Below are positions 39,022 to 47,535 of a stretch of 64,000 nucleotides of DNA, piece after piece; positions within the stretch are counted from its first letter, which is position 1; each line of letters starts with the position of its first letter. The stretch spans positions 60,143-124,142 of the forward strand of contig CANRMX010000002.1 of NCBI GenBank assembly GCA_947631855.1, written 5' to 3'. The position numbers and the translations under genes are program-made. Source of the stretch: an uncultured Clostridia bacterium (GTDB lineage Bacteria > Bacillota > Clostridia > Oscillospirales > Acutalibacteraceae). Below the pieces are notes generated by a model that was not told where the DNA came from, did not search any database, and was given only the letters and a program-made list of their open reading frames with translations.

Positions 39022-39223
39022 CGTCCGTCTCCTTGCGGGCAGCGCCCAGCACCGTGATCTTCTGCTCCGCCTTGTCCAGCGTTTCATAGCACTGGGCGGA
39101 TAGCTTCGTGCCCTCCTCAAAGAGCTTCATGGCGCTTTCCAGCGGCTCTTCCCCGCTCTCCAGCTTTTCCACGATCTGCGCGAGGCGCTCCATGGCCGCT
39201 TCAAATTGAATCTTCCCCGGCAC
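39014..39223 (-). CDS. xseB: Exodeoxyribonuclease VII small subunit
   Basis: FEAAMERLAQIVEKLESGEEPLESAMKLFEEGTKL. Confidence 0.95.
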   Translation of the reverse strand: MPGKIQFEAAMERLAQIVEKLESGEEPLESAMKLFEEGTKLSAQCYETLDKAEQKITVLGAARKETDDE

Positions 39224-40433
39224 TTTCCTCTCCCTGCCTTTCTGTGATCTTTGCTTTCAGATTTCCCCGTTCCATCCGCACCCGGATGATCTCGCCCGGC
39301 GCGGTCTTCCCGGCGTCGGTGAGGGGCCGCCCCTTTTCGTCCGTCACCACGGAATACCCGCGGGCCAGCACCTTGAGGGGGCTCAGCGCGTCCAGCCTGC
39401 CGGAAAGCACCGCCAGCGCGTTCTTCCCGCCGGAAAGGATATCCACATAGGCGCTGAGCATCCCGCCGTAGAGCTCCGCCAGCCGCCGGCGATGGGGCGC
39501 CAGAAGCGCCGCGGGATCGGCCATGGGCGAATCCAGCGTCAGCATATCCAATTGCTGCCGCAGCGTGCCGATCCTCTGCCCGGCGGCCGCCACCAGGCGG
39601 CTCTCCAAATCGGCGACCCGCATGTACTCCTGCTCGCCGTCGGGTGTGCAGAGTTCGGCGGCGGCGCTGGGAGTTGGGGCCCGCAAGTCGGCCACAAAAT
39701 CGCACAGCGTGAAATCCGTTTCGTGGCCCACCGCCGACACCACCGGCGCACGGGAATCATAGATTGCGCGAACAAGAGCCTCGCTGTTAAAGGCCCACAG
39801 GTCTTCGGCGGAGCCGCCGCCCCGTCCCAAAATGATCACATCGCAGTCCGGGCGGGCCCCCAGAAGGCGCACCGCCTCCGTCAGCTTCTCCGGGGCTTCG
39901 GCGCCCTGCACCGGTGCCGGGCAAAACAAAATTTCTGCCGCAGGCCACCGGCGGGCCGTCACCTGCAAGATGTCCCGGATCGCCGCCCCCGAGGGCGAAG
40001 TGATCACCCCAATGCACCGGGGGTACCGGGGCAGGGGCCGCTTGTGTTCGGGATCGAACAATCCCTCCGCCGCCAGCTTGTTTTTCAGCTGCTCAAAGGC
40101 CAGCCCCAGCGCGCCGATCCCTTCGGGCTGGATGTCCTCCGCATAGAGCTGGTACTGCCCCGACGGCTCGTAGACGGAGATCCTGCCCCGCACCAGCACT
40201 TTCAGCCCGTCCTCGGGCGTGAACCGCAGCCGCCGGGCGGAGGCCGCGAACATCACCGCCCGGAGCACCGAACGCTCGTCCTTCAGCGAAAAATACAGGT
40301 GCCCGGAGCGGGTGTTGCGGGTGCAGTTGGAGATTTCGCCGGTGACGAAAACATCGTTCAGTCGCCCGTCTCCCTCCAGCAGGGACTTGATGAAAAAATT
40401 CACCTGGGAGACGGTCAGCGTAGAATAAGCCAT
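39201..40433 (-). CDS. xseA: Exodeoxyribonuclease VII large subunit
   Basis: LTVSQVNFFIKSLLEGD..DVFVTGEISN, GVITSPSGAAIRDIL, IILGRGGGSAEDLWAFN, VSAVGHETDFTLCDFVADLRAPTPSAAAE. Confidence 0.96.
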   Translation of the reverse strand: MAYSTLTVSQVNFFIKSLLEGDGRLNDVFVTGEISNCTRNTRSGHLYFSLKDERSVLRAVMFAASARRLRFTPEDGLKVLVRGRISVYEPSGQYQLYAEDIQPEGIGALGLAFEQLKNKLAAEGLFDPEHKRPLPRYPRCIGVITSPSGAAIRDILQVTARRWPAAEILFCPAPVQGAEAPEKLTEAVRLLGARPDCDVIILGRGGGSAEDLWAFNSEALVRAIYDSRAPVVSAVGHETDFTLCDFVADLRAPTPSAAAELCTPDGEQEYMRVADLESRLVAAAGQRIGTLRQQLDMLTLDSPMADPAALLAPHRRRLAELYGGMLSAYVDILSGGKNALAVLSGRLDALSPLKVLARGYSVVTDEKGRPLTDAGKTAPGEIIRVRMERGNLKAKITERQGEESAGEDSI

Positions 40434-40447
40434 GGCTTCGCCCCCGT

Positions 40448-40873
40448 CTATTGCGGCTGTCCGCTGTCGGTTTTCTCGCCCTCGGCCAGCTTGGCCACCG
40501 TGGCCAGCACGCCGTTGATATAGGGCGCGTCCTCGTCGCCGCCGTATTTTTTGGCCAGCTCCACCGCCTCGTTGATGGACACGCTCACCGGGATCTCCTC
40601 GTCAAACAGGATCTCGTACACCGCCAGCCGCAGCAGTGCCAGCGTCACCTTGGAAAGCCGGCCGATGTTCCACCCGCGGATGTTCCCGGCGATCACCTCA
40701 TCGATCTTCTCCCGGTTTGCCTCAGACCCGAAAGCCACCCTGCGGGCATAGGAGCCGGGCTTAAAATCCCGGGCTTCCTCCGCGGCCGCAAGAATTTCCT
40801 CCACGGATTCCTTCCCCGCCGCCTGCTCAAACAGGATGCAGAACGCCTGCTCCCGCGCCTCTCGTCTGGTCAT
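40448..40873 (-). CDS. nusB: Transcription antitermination factor NusB
   Basis: MTRREAREQAFCILFEQ...LLRLAVYEILFDEEIPVSVSINEAVELAKKYGGDEDAPYINGVLATV. Confidence 0.95.
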   Translation of the reverse strand: MTRREAREQAFCILFEQAAGKESVEEILAAAEEARDFKPGSYARRVAFGSEANREKIDEVIAGNIRGWNIGRLSKVTLALLRLAVYEILFDEEIPVSVSINEAVELAKKYGGDEDAPYINGVLATVAKLAEGEKTDSGQPQ

Positions 40874-40888
40874 AGTCTTTCCTCCTCT

Positions 40889-40934
40889 GTTCTTTTCTTG
40901 AAAGAAAAGAACCAAAAGAACTTTACTTTGCCCG
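40889..40934. repeat. Palindrome-containing repeat, copy A
   Basis: GTTCTTTTCTTGAAAGAAAAGAAC palindrome followed by CAAAAGAACTTTACTTTGCCCG; 37/40 match to copy B. Confidence 0.75.
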
Positions 40935-40993
40935 TTTCAACTGCGTACAGTCTTGAACTGATTACACTTCCCCCGGCGAACAGGCTCGCCCGA

Positions 40994-41043
40994 CTTTTCT
41001 TTTTTCTTGAAAGAAAAGAACCCAAAAAACTTTACTTTACCCG
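40994..41043. repeat. Palindrome-containing repeat, copy B
   Basis: TTCTTTTTTCTTGAAAGAAAAGAACCCAAAAAACTTTACTTTACCCG. Confidence 0.75.
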
Positions 41044-41060
41044 CCCGCACATGGATAAGC

Positions 41061-41099
41061 AAAGAAAAACAGGCTCCCCGAATTTCCGCGGTGAGCCTG
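41061..41099 (-). terminator. Rho-independent terminator between spoIIIAH and nusB
   Basis: Minus strand CAGGCTCACCGCGGAAATTCGGGGAGCCTGTTTTTCTTT. Confidence 0.8.
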
Positions 41100-41169
41100 C
41101 TTCCGATCGTACCCAAAAAATCTTTTCAAGCTTCACCGCCCGGACGGAAAACCTCCGGGCCTTGAAGCA

Positions 41170-41198
41170 ATTATACCATGGTCATCCTCCAATTGCAA
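41170..41198 (-). promoter_or_regulatory. Sigma-A-type promoter between spoIIIAH and nusB
   Basis: Minus strand TTGCAA - 17 nt - TATAAT. Confidence 0.72.
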
Positions 41199-41220
41199 CT
41201 GCGCATTTGCGCTTTTCCCA

Positions 41221-41778
41221 CTACTTTCCGCCGATGATCTTGATCTTATCCACGGTCAGTCCCGTCTGCTCCACCACGATCTCCTGGATGATCAACGTAT
41301 CCGCGTCGTCAAGCGTCCCGTCCACCACCACGCTGCATTCGCCGTTGTTGATAAACACCACGCTTTCGGTGAATCCCTTGGCCTGCAGCAGGCTCTCCAC
41401 GTTGGTCTCCTGCAAAATGTTCTGAGCGATCAGCGACGCCTGATCCACCGCCTCCTTCTTGGCGTCGGTATCCGCGTCCACGCTTTCCAGCACCTGGTCC
41501 AGGAGCTCCAGCGCTTCGTCCCGGGCGTTCTGCCGGTCCATCCTGGCCTCCGCCAGCGAGCCGCTTGCAGCCGCCGCAGGCTTCTGCAGCAAATCGTCGT
41601 TGACGGTCTCCACGTAGGCGCTGTTCACCAGCTGGGCTGCGCCCAATTGGCTGACGGTGCTGCTGGTGTCGCCCACGGGCAGCCGGTTGACGCCCGCGAA
41701 CTGCCAGTTCAAATACACCGCCGCGCCCAGCGCCAGCACCAGCGAGGCCAGCACCAGTTGTTTTCTGCCGAATTTCAT
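41221..41778 (-). CDS. spoIIIAH: Stage III sporulation protein AH
   Basis: MKFGRKQLVLASLVLALGAAVYLNW...VESLLQAKGFTESVVFINNGECSVVVDG; end of the spoIIIA operon. Confidence 0.93.
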   Translation of the reverse strand: MKFGRKQLVLASLVLALGAAVYLNWQFAGVNRLPVGDTSSTVSQLGAAQLVNSAYVETVNDDLLQKPAAAASGSLAEARMDRQNARDEALELLDQVLESVDADTDAKKEAVDQASLIAQNILQETNVESLLQAKGFTESVVFINNGECSVVVDGTLDDADTLIIQEIVVEQTGLTVDKIKIIGGK

Positions 41779-41810
41779 ACTCGATCCCTCCAAAATATAT
41801 TGTGATTCTG

Positions 41811-42344
41811 CTACCCGCCGCCGGTCACGCACACCTTTGTGGAGGGCAGCCCCAATGCCGTGCGGGCCGCCTCGGTGAGCATTTCCCGGGTCGCCGGGTC
41901 GCCTGCGTATCTGCTTACGATCACCACCCCTTTTATCTGCGGCTCCATCCGGGTCACGGTCAGCGCCGACTGCGCACCGCCCGCATCCTCCAGGATCACG
42001 TGGGCCGTCTCCTTCTCCCCTCGGTCTTCCTGCGTGCTGCTGTGCTCGTCGGCCGCATACACGTACCGCTCGCTGCTTTCCAGCGTCACCAGCACCTGCG
42101 GATTTTCTTCCCCGGTGATGGCGGTCACGATCCGGGCCACGCCCGCCTCCAGCTCCTCTCGGTATGCCCCAGCGGTGAGGGTGGGCGCATCATTCACCGG
42201 CTGTGGATCGTCCTTTTCGCCGCCGCCCAGAGAGGACAGATAGATCAGCGCGATGCCGCAGAATCCCATGAGCACCAGGATGCGCACGCCCTTGTCCTTG
42301 GAAAAGAGCCGCGCCGCCGCCGACTTCCATTTTTCAGTTTTCAT
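41811..42344 (-). CDS. spoIIIAG: Stage III sporulation protein AG
   Basis: YREELEAGVARIVTAITGEENPQVLVTLESSERYVYA...VVIVSRYAGDPATREMLTEAARTALGLPSTKVCV. Confidence 0.93.
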   Translation of the reverse strand: MKTEKWKSAAARLFSKDKGVRILVLMGFCGIALIYLSSLGGGEKDDPQPVNDAPTLTAGAYREELEAGVARIVTAITGEENPQVLVTLESSERYVYAADEHSSTQEDRGEKETAHVILEDAGGAQSALTVTRMEPQIKGVVIVSRYAGDPATREMLTEAARTALGLPSTKVCVTGGG

Positions 42345-42801
42345 CGGTGCCTACCTCCAGTTCAAGGTCCCCGCCAAGGGTGTTTTCCAGCAGCGCCCTG
42401 GCCCTTTCCACATCCAACAGGTACCGAAACCGCACCCGCACTCCGGTTAATACTATGCCGTCCCCTGCCCGAATATCTGTAAAAATTCGGATTTCTTCCG
42501 GATAAAGCTCCGCCGCCGCCAACAATCCCCGGATCGACTGCTCCGCCCGATCCTCCACCGCCGACTGCGCCTGCGCCTCCACATATTCCGACAGGGCGCT
42601 GCCCGCGTCCTCTCCCGCATTGGCGGCTTCGGGAAAGCTCCAATCAAATGAACACAGGGAAGCCACCGCCGACAGGAGCAGCACCAGCACCGTCAGCGAC
42701 CGCACGAACAGCACCATCTCGTTTTTCGAGCAGATGTGCCCCGCCGCCTCCGCGACGATCAACACCCCGCACACCGCCGCCACCTCCCGCAGCACGCTCA
42801 T
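42334..42801 (-). CDS. spoIIIAF: Stage III sporulation protein AF
   Basis: Two N-terminal TMs, operon position; start at MSVLREVAAV. Confidence 0.85.
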   Translation of the reverse strand: MSVLREVAAVCGVLIVAEAAGHICSKNEMVLFVRSLTVLVLLLSAVASLCSFDWSFPEAANAGEDAGSALSEYVEAQAQSAVEDRAEQSIRGLLAAAELYPEEIRIFTDIRAGDGIVLTGVRVRFRYLLDVERARALLENTLGGDLELEVGTDEN

Positions 42802-43907
42802 AGGCTGCTCCTCACGAACAGGAGGATCGCCGCGCTGGCCACCGCCACCACCCCGGTGCTCACCAGCACCGCCAGCAGCATTTTGGCGATATTTGCGCAT
42901 GCGCCCAGAAAGGCGCTGATACGGGGCGCTTCAAACAAATCTCCGGCGATTTGCCCCGCCGCGCACACCGCCGACCACAAAAACGCCTGGATGACCGCCG
43001 GGGCCAGCAGGCAGATCACCGCCAGAATGCCAAAAGCCCCCACGCCGGATTTGACCAAGTCCACGCTGTTCTTCACCGCCGTCACCGCGTCCCCCAGCGC
43101 ACTGCCCACAATGGGCAGCGCCGCCGAGGCAAACAGCTTGGCGGTCTTGGCTCCCGCCGCGTCGATCTGGGCGTTCAGGGTGGTCTGCACGGAGAGGATG
43201 CCGGAAAAGACCGACACGCTGATCACCAGCAGCCATTTGGCAAAGCCGAACACCGTCCCCACCAGTTTGTCCAGCCGCACCTGGGACACACTGGCCGTCA
43301 GCGCCAGCGCCAGCAGCACCCGCAACAGCGGGAAGATCACCCCGGAGGATAGCAAGGGGATCATATTCCCCGCCGCCAGCGTGAGAAAGCTGTACGACCC
43401 GCCGGTGGCTCCGTTGCCCGAGGCGATCAGCAGCGCGGTGTAGACCGGCGCCGCCGCCAGCAGGAAGGCCCCCGCCGTCTCCACCGCCCGCTCCACCGTC
43501 TCCATCAGCGACAGGATGGGCACCGCCGCCACCGCCGCCGCAGCCGCGCTCCCTGCCAGAGACACCGCCGGTTCCGTCCCGGAGGTTCCGAACGTGCCGC
43601 CCAGCCTGCAAAGCACCGTCAGGGCCACCAGCGCCGCCAATGCAGAAAAGGGCCCCGTCAACCGTTCCCGCAATAGATTCCCCAGGGCCGCCAGCAGGCC
43701 GTTTGCGCCGCTGCCTGCGGTGGGCCCGTCGATCCCTGCCTCCCGCAGCAATTCCCGCGTCTCGCTGTCCAAGCCCGCATACAGGCCCTGGGCCCCGCTC
43801 TCCTCCAGCAGCTCGTCCCGGATCTCCTTCGTCTGGGCCAGTGCCGGTGCGGCTGTGCAGAGCAGCACGGCCAGCGACAGAAGCCCCACCATGATTTTCC
43901 GTTTCAT
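42798..43907 (-). CDS. spoIIIAE: Stage III sporulation protein AE
   Basis: Multi-TM; FASAALPIVGSALGDAVTAVKNSVDLVKSGVGAFGIL. Confidence 0.93.
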   Translation of the reverse strand: MKRKIMVGLLSLAVLLCTAAPALAQTKEIRDELLEESGAQGLYAGLDSETRELLREAGIDGPTAGSGANGLLAALGNLLRERLTGPFSALAALVALTVLCRLGGTFGTSGTEPAVSLAGSAAAAAVAAVPILSLMETVERAVETAGAFLLAAAPVYTALLIASGNGATGGSYSFLTLAAGNMIPLLSSGVIFPLLRVLLALALTASVSQVRLDKLVGTVFGFAKWLLVISVSVFSGILSVQTTLNAQIDAAGAKTAKLFASAALPIVGSALGDAVTAVKNSVDLVKSGVGAFGILAVICLLAPAVIQAFLWSAVCAAGQIAGDLFEAPRISAFLGACANIAKMLLAVLVSTGVVAVASAAILLFVRSSL

Positions 43908-43920
43908 ACTTCCTCCCGCC

Positions 43921-44316
43921 CTACAGCCGGGCGATCTCCTCCAAATACCCGAAAAGCTGCGCCAGCAGCGGCAGCGCCACCGTGAGGATCGCCGCCCTGC
44001 CCGCCAGCTCCACCGCGCTGCCCATGGCGGATTCTCCCGCGTCCCGGCACACCCCCGCGCACAGCTGCGCGATGATGGCGATACCCACCGCCTTGAGCAC
44101 CGCCGTCAGGCAGTCCTGCTCCGTCCCGTCTGGCTCCGTCATGGAGCGCAGCTCGGCCACCACCGGCCCCAGCTCCGCGAAAACCGAAAGCAGGATCACC
44201 ACGCAGACGGCGCAGGCCGCCAGCAGCGCATATTCCTGATTGCCCCGTTTGATAGCCGCGATCAGCACCGCCGCGCACAGCACGCAGCCTCCGATTCCGA
44301 TGATCTCCACGGTCAC
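43921..44316 (-). CDS. spoIIIAD: Stage III sporulation protein AD
   Basis: Multi-TM, LKAVGIAIIAQLCAGVCRDAGESAMGSAVELAGRAAIL. Confidence 0.93.
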   Translation of the reverse strand: MTVEIIGIGGCVLCAAVLIAAIKRGNQEYALLAACAVCVVILLSVFAELGPVVAELRSMTEPDGTEQDCLTAVLKAVGIAIIAQLCAGVCRDAGESAMGSAVELAGRAAILTVALPLLAQLFGYLEEIARL

Positions 44317-44507
44317 AGCTGAAAAATGGATTTGATGGTCTGGAACAGCGTGTCGATCTGGGTGATGATCATCATCAGCACCACAATGAGCCCGGCAAGG
44401 GTGGTCATCAGGGCCTGTTCCTCCCTGCCCGACCGGATCAGCAGCTGATTGAGCACCGCCACCAGGATGCCGATGGCGGCGATCCGGAAAATGAGATCAA
44501 CTTCCAT
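44313..44507 (-). CDS. spoIIIAC: Stage III sporulation protein AC
   Basis: MEVDLIFRIAAIGILVAVLNQLLIRSGREEQALMTTLAGLIVVLMMI. Confidence 0.93.
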   Translation of the reverse strand: MEVDLIFRIAAIGILVAVLNQLLIRSGREEQALMTTLAGLIVVLMMIITQIDTLFQTIKSIFQL

Positions 44508-44540
44508 TTTTCACGCTTCCTTTCCTTTGCGTTCCGGCGG

Positions 44541-45023
44541 TCACAAAAGCACCAGGCAGACCAATACGCCCGCAAACAGTCCCAGGCAGACGGAGAGCCT
44601 TGTCTTGCCGTCTCTTGATTCCCGCGCCCGCTCCAGATTCTGCTCCGCCAGCGCCGCGTACAGCCGGAGATGCTCCAGCTGTTCCTCCACGCCGCTCACG
44701 CCGAATCCCCGGACGAATCCCAAAAACAATTCCCGATCCCCAGCCTCCGTGAACAGGGCTTTCCCGGCTTCTTCCAGCGCGGCCCGCGGGTTTTCGGGAA
44801 ACGCTTTCGACTGCACCGCCATCCGGCACAGCCGGGAATCCCCGTTCAGCCGCAGCAGCCGTTCCAGCGGCTGGGCTTCATAGCTCATGCCGATCTGAAA
44901 GGTCATGAGGGCGGTGCGAAAATCGAGCCAGGTGTCGGCCCGCTTTCTCAGCCGAACCGCCTGATGCAACCCCAGCCCCAGGCCGCAGCAGAGTATCAAG
45001 ATCCCGCCCAGCGCCTTCAACAA
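44541..45023 (-). CDS. spoIIIAB: Stage III sporulation protein AB
   Basis: LGLGLHQAVRLRKRADTWLDFRTALMTFQIGMSYEAQPLERLL; TTG start. Confidence 0.9.
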   Translation of the reverse strand: MLKALGGILILCCGLGLGLHQAVRLRKRADTWLDFRTALMTFQIGMSYEAQPLERLLRLNGDSRLCRMAVQSKAFPENPRAALEEAGKALFTEAGDRELFLGFVRGFGVSGVEEQLEHLRLYAALAEQNLERARESRDGKTRLSVCLGLFAGVLVCLVLL

Positions 45024-45933
45024 GCCCTTTCCCCTCCGCTCTTTCGATCCTCGCGATCTCGCCCGGCTGGGTGCGCCCGGCCAGAAAGGCCAGCGTCCCG
45101 AACGCGCCGGTTTGGATCAGCTCCGCGCACAGCGGGCGGCGCAGGGCCCGGTCGTCCCCATGGATGGAGGCGATCACCGCCACGCCCCCAAACACCGATT
45201 TGCGCACTGCCTCCACGTCCTCCGGCGAAAGCTCGTCGCAGAGGATGATCTCCGGCGACAGCATCCGCAGGGCGATGTCGAAGCCCCTGTCTTTCGGGTA
45301 GCCCCGCAGCACATCGGCGCAGGGGCCCAGGTCGAACTCCCCGCCGATCTCTCCCCGCTGGTCCAGCACCGCCACCCGGCGGGCCGGCTGGAATTTCCCC
45401 ATGGACAGGGATTTCGCCAGATCCCGCAGCAGGGTGGTCTTCCCGCTGGAGGGCTCGCCGATCACCAGCAGCCCGCGGGAAAGCTCCACGCCCTCCAAAA
45501 ACAGCCTGTCCGCGCTCCCCGTCACTTCCCGTGGGATGCGGAACACCATGGAGGACACGTCCCGCAGGCTTTTCACCCGGCCGCCCTCCAGCACCGCCGT
45601 GCCGCACACGCCCACCCGGCACTGGCCGTCCATCAGGATGTACCCGTCCTTCAGCTCCTGCTCGTGGCTGAACACCGATTGGGAACAGGCCCGCACAAAG
45701 ATGTCGCCCAATTCCCCGCCGCTCAAACACACCACTCCGCCGGAAAGCGCCCGTGTGGCGGCGCCGTTTTCCCGCAGAAAGAACACGCCCTCCCGGCCGC
45801 AGATGCTCACCGGCTGGTCCCGTGCCAGATGGATATCGAAGGCCTGCTCCTTCACGGCGTCGGGCGCGCGCAGCAGCAGATTGCCCACCAGCGGGATCTT
45901 CCGGGCGATGGCGTCATAGCTTCCAGTCTCCAT
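44878..45933 (-). CDS. spoIIIAA: Stage III sporulation protein AA (ATPase)
   Basis: LLVIGEPSSGKTTLLRDLAK Walker A, RVAVLDQRGEIGG, PEIILCDELSPEDVEAVR; overlaps spoIIIAB out of frame by 146 nt. Confidence 0.93.
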   Translation of the reverse strand: METGSYDAIARKIPLVGNLLLRAPDAVKEQAFDIHLARDQPVSICGREGVFFLRENGAATRALSGGVVCLSGGELGDIFVRACSQSVFSHEQELKDGYILMDGQCRVGVCGTAVLEGGRVKSLRDVSSMVFRIPREVTGSADRLFLEGVELSRGLLVIGEPSSGKTTLLRDLAKSLSMGKFQPARRVAVLDQRGEIGGEFDLGPCADVLRGYPKDRGFDIALRMLSPEIILCDELSPEDVEAVRKSVFGGVAVIASIHGDDRALRRPLCAELIQTGAFGTLAFLAGRTQPGEIARIERAEGKGLVEGAGRDLDTLLRPGAGVASGGSAEKAGRHLARFSHRPHDLSDRHEL

Positions 45934-45980
45934 AGAGCGTCCCTCCTCACCGGATAGTTCATGTCTATGGCGGGCCGCGC

Positions 45981-46026
45981 AAAAATAGAACAAGCCCACC
46001 CGGAAGTTGTCCTCCGAATGGGCTTG
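45981..46026 (-). terminator. Rho-independent terminator after the NUDIX gene
   Basis: Minus strand CAAGCCCATTCGGAGGACAACTTCCGGGTGGGCTTGTTCTATTTTT. Confidence 0.75.
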
Positions 46027-46043
46027 CGAAACGATATTGGATT

Positions 46044-46460
46044 TTAGTCGGCCTTTTCCCCCATGTATTGCAGGAAGTCAGCTAAGACCTCCCGGTCGTT
46101 CTCATAGGTGACGGTTTCCATGGCCTCCCTGGGCGCGGCCCACCGTATGTCCAAGATCTCCTCGGGCTGGGCGCGGGTCTCGTCGGACTTGGCCTTGGCC
46201 GCGAAGTAGATCACGTCCTTGGTGGTGTCGGGCTTGGGCGAATAGGTGACCACATGGCGGAAATCCGTCTTGAGCTTGACCTTGAGGCCGGTTTCCTCCC
46301 GAATCTCGCGCTCAGCGGTCTCCTCCTCGGTCTCCTTTTTCTCCACATGGCCCTTGGGGAAAGCCCAGTGCCCGCCGTTTTTGTGGCGGATCAGCAGGAT
46401 CTCCCGCTGGCCCTTCTTGCCGCGGTACACCACCGCACCGCAGGATTTTTCCTTTTTCAA
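46044..46460 (-). CDS. NUDIX hydrolase
   Basis: GHVEKKETEEETAEREIREETGLK (Nudix box). Confidence 0.95.
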   Translation of the reverse strand: MKKEKSCGAVVYRGKKGQREILLIRHKNGGHWAFPKGHVEKKETEEETAEREIREETGLKVKLKTDFRHVVTYSPKPDTTKDVIYFAAKAKSDETRAQPEEILDIRWAAPREAMETVTYENDREVLADFLQYMGEKAD

Positions 46461-46488
46461 TGGGATCGCGTCCTTTCGTGAAAGCTGC

Positions 46489-47532
46489 CTAGCGCACGGA
46501 GAAACGGTACACCGTCTCAGAGCGGAATTCCTCTCCCGGCTCCAAAGGCTTAAAGGGGAACTGGGGCTGGTTGGGCGAATCCGGATAGAACTGGGTCTCC
46601 AGACAGAAAGCCGTGTGGGGCCGCATGGGCCGGCCGTTTTTATCCAGCAGGCCCTCCACCGAATTGAAGGTGTAGAGCTGGATGCCGGGCATATCGGAAT
46701 AGACCTCCATCATCCGGCCGCTCACCGGCTCATAGGCCTCGGCCATCTTGCGGAAGCCTTCCCCATCCACGCAGAAATTGTTGTCGAAACCGCCGCAGTG
46801 GGCGATCAGGGGATCCTGCGCGAACATATCCTGGCCCAGCTTTTTGGGTCGGGTAAAGTCCACCGGCCCGCCGGCCACAGGCAGCAGCCTGCCGGTGGGG
46901 ATCAGATCCTCCGTCACCTCCGTCACGTGGGCCGCGGAGATCGAGAGCTCCGTGTCCAGCACGTCCTGCTGAAAATTGCCGGACAGGTTGAAAAACGCGT
47001 GGTTCGTGGGATTGAAGACCGTGGTCTTGTCCGTGGCGCCCCGGTATTCCAGCCGCAGGGCGTTGTCGGCGGTCAGGGTGTACGTCACCTGGATCTTCAG
47101 CGTCCCGGGATACCCCTCGTCGCCGTCGGGGCTCACATGGGTGAAGGTGATGGAGGGCTCATCGCCGTCGCATACCTGGGCTTCAAACAGCACCCCATGG
47201 TACCCGCCCGGGCCGCCGTGCAGAGTATTTTTGCCGTCGTTTTTGGCCAAAGGGTATGTCTCGCCGTTTAAGGTGAACCGCGCCCCGCCGATCCGATTGG
47301 CATAGCGCCCCACAAAAGCGCCCTGGTAATTGCTGCCGAAGTATTCCTCCAGTGTGCGGTGCCCCTGCACCACGTCGCCCAAATCGCCGTTTCTGTCCGG
47401 GGTGAGCAGCCGCACGATGCGGCAGCCGTAATCCGTCACGGCCAGGGTCATGCCCGAAGGATTCTCCAGCGTGTAGAGCCTGGCCTCCCGGCCGTCGGGC
47501 AGCGTCCCGAAAACAATCGAATGTACCGCCAT
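46489..47532 (-). CDS. galM: Aldose 1-epimerase
   Basis: VGRYANRIGGARFTLNGETYPL..DGKNTLHGG, NPTNHAFFNLSG. Confidence 0.94.
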   Translation of the reverse strand: MAVHSIVFGTLPDGREARLYTLENPSGMTLAVTDYGCRIVRLLTPDRNGDLGDVVQGHRTLEEYFGSNYQGAFVGRYANRIGGARFTLNGETYPLAKNDGKNTLHGGPGGYHGVLFEAQVCDGDEPSITFTHVSPDGDEGYPGTLKIQVTYTLTADNALRLEYRGATDKTTVFNPTNHAFFNLSGNFQQDVLDTELSISAAHVTEVTEDLIPTGRLLPVAGGPVDFTRPKKLGQDMFAQDPLIAHCGGFDNNFCVDGEGFRKMAEAYEPVSGRMMEVYSDMPGIQLYTFNSVEGLLDKNGRPMRPHTAFCLETQFYPDSPNQPQFPFKPLEPGEEFRSETVYRFSVR

Positions 47533-47535
47533 GGG

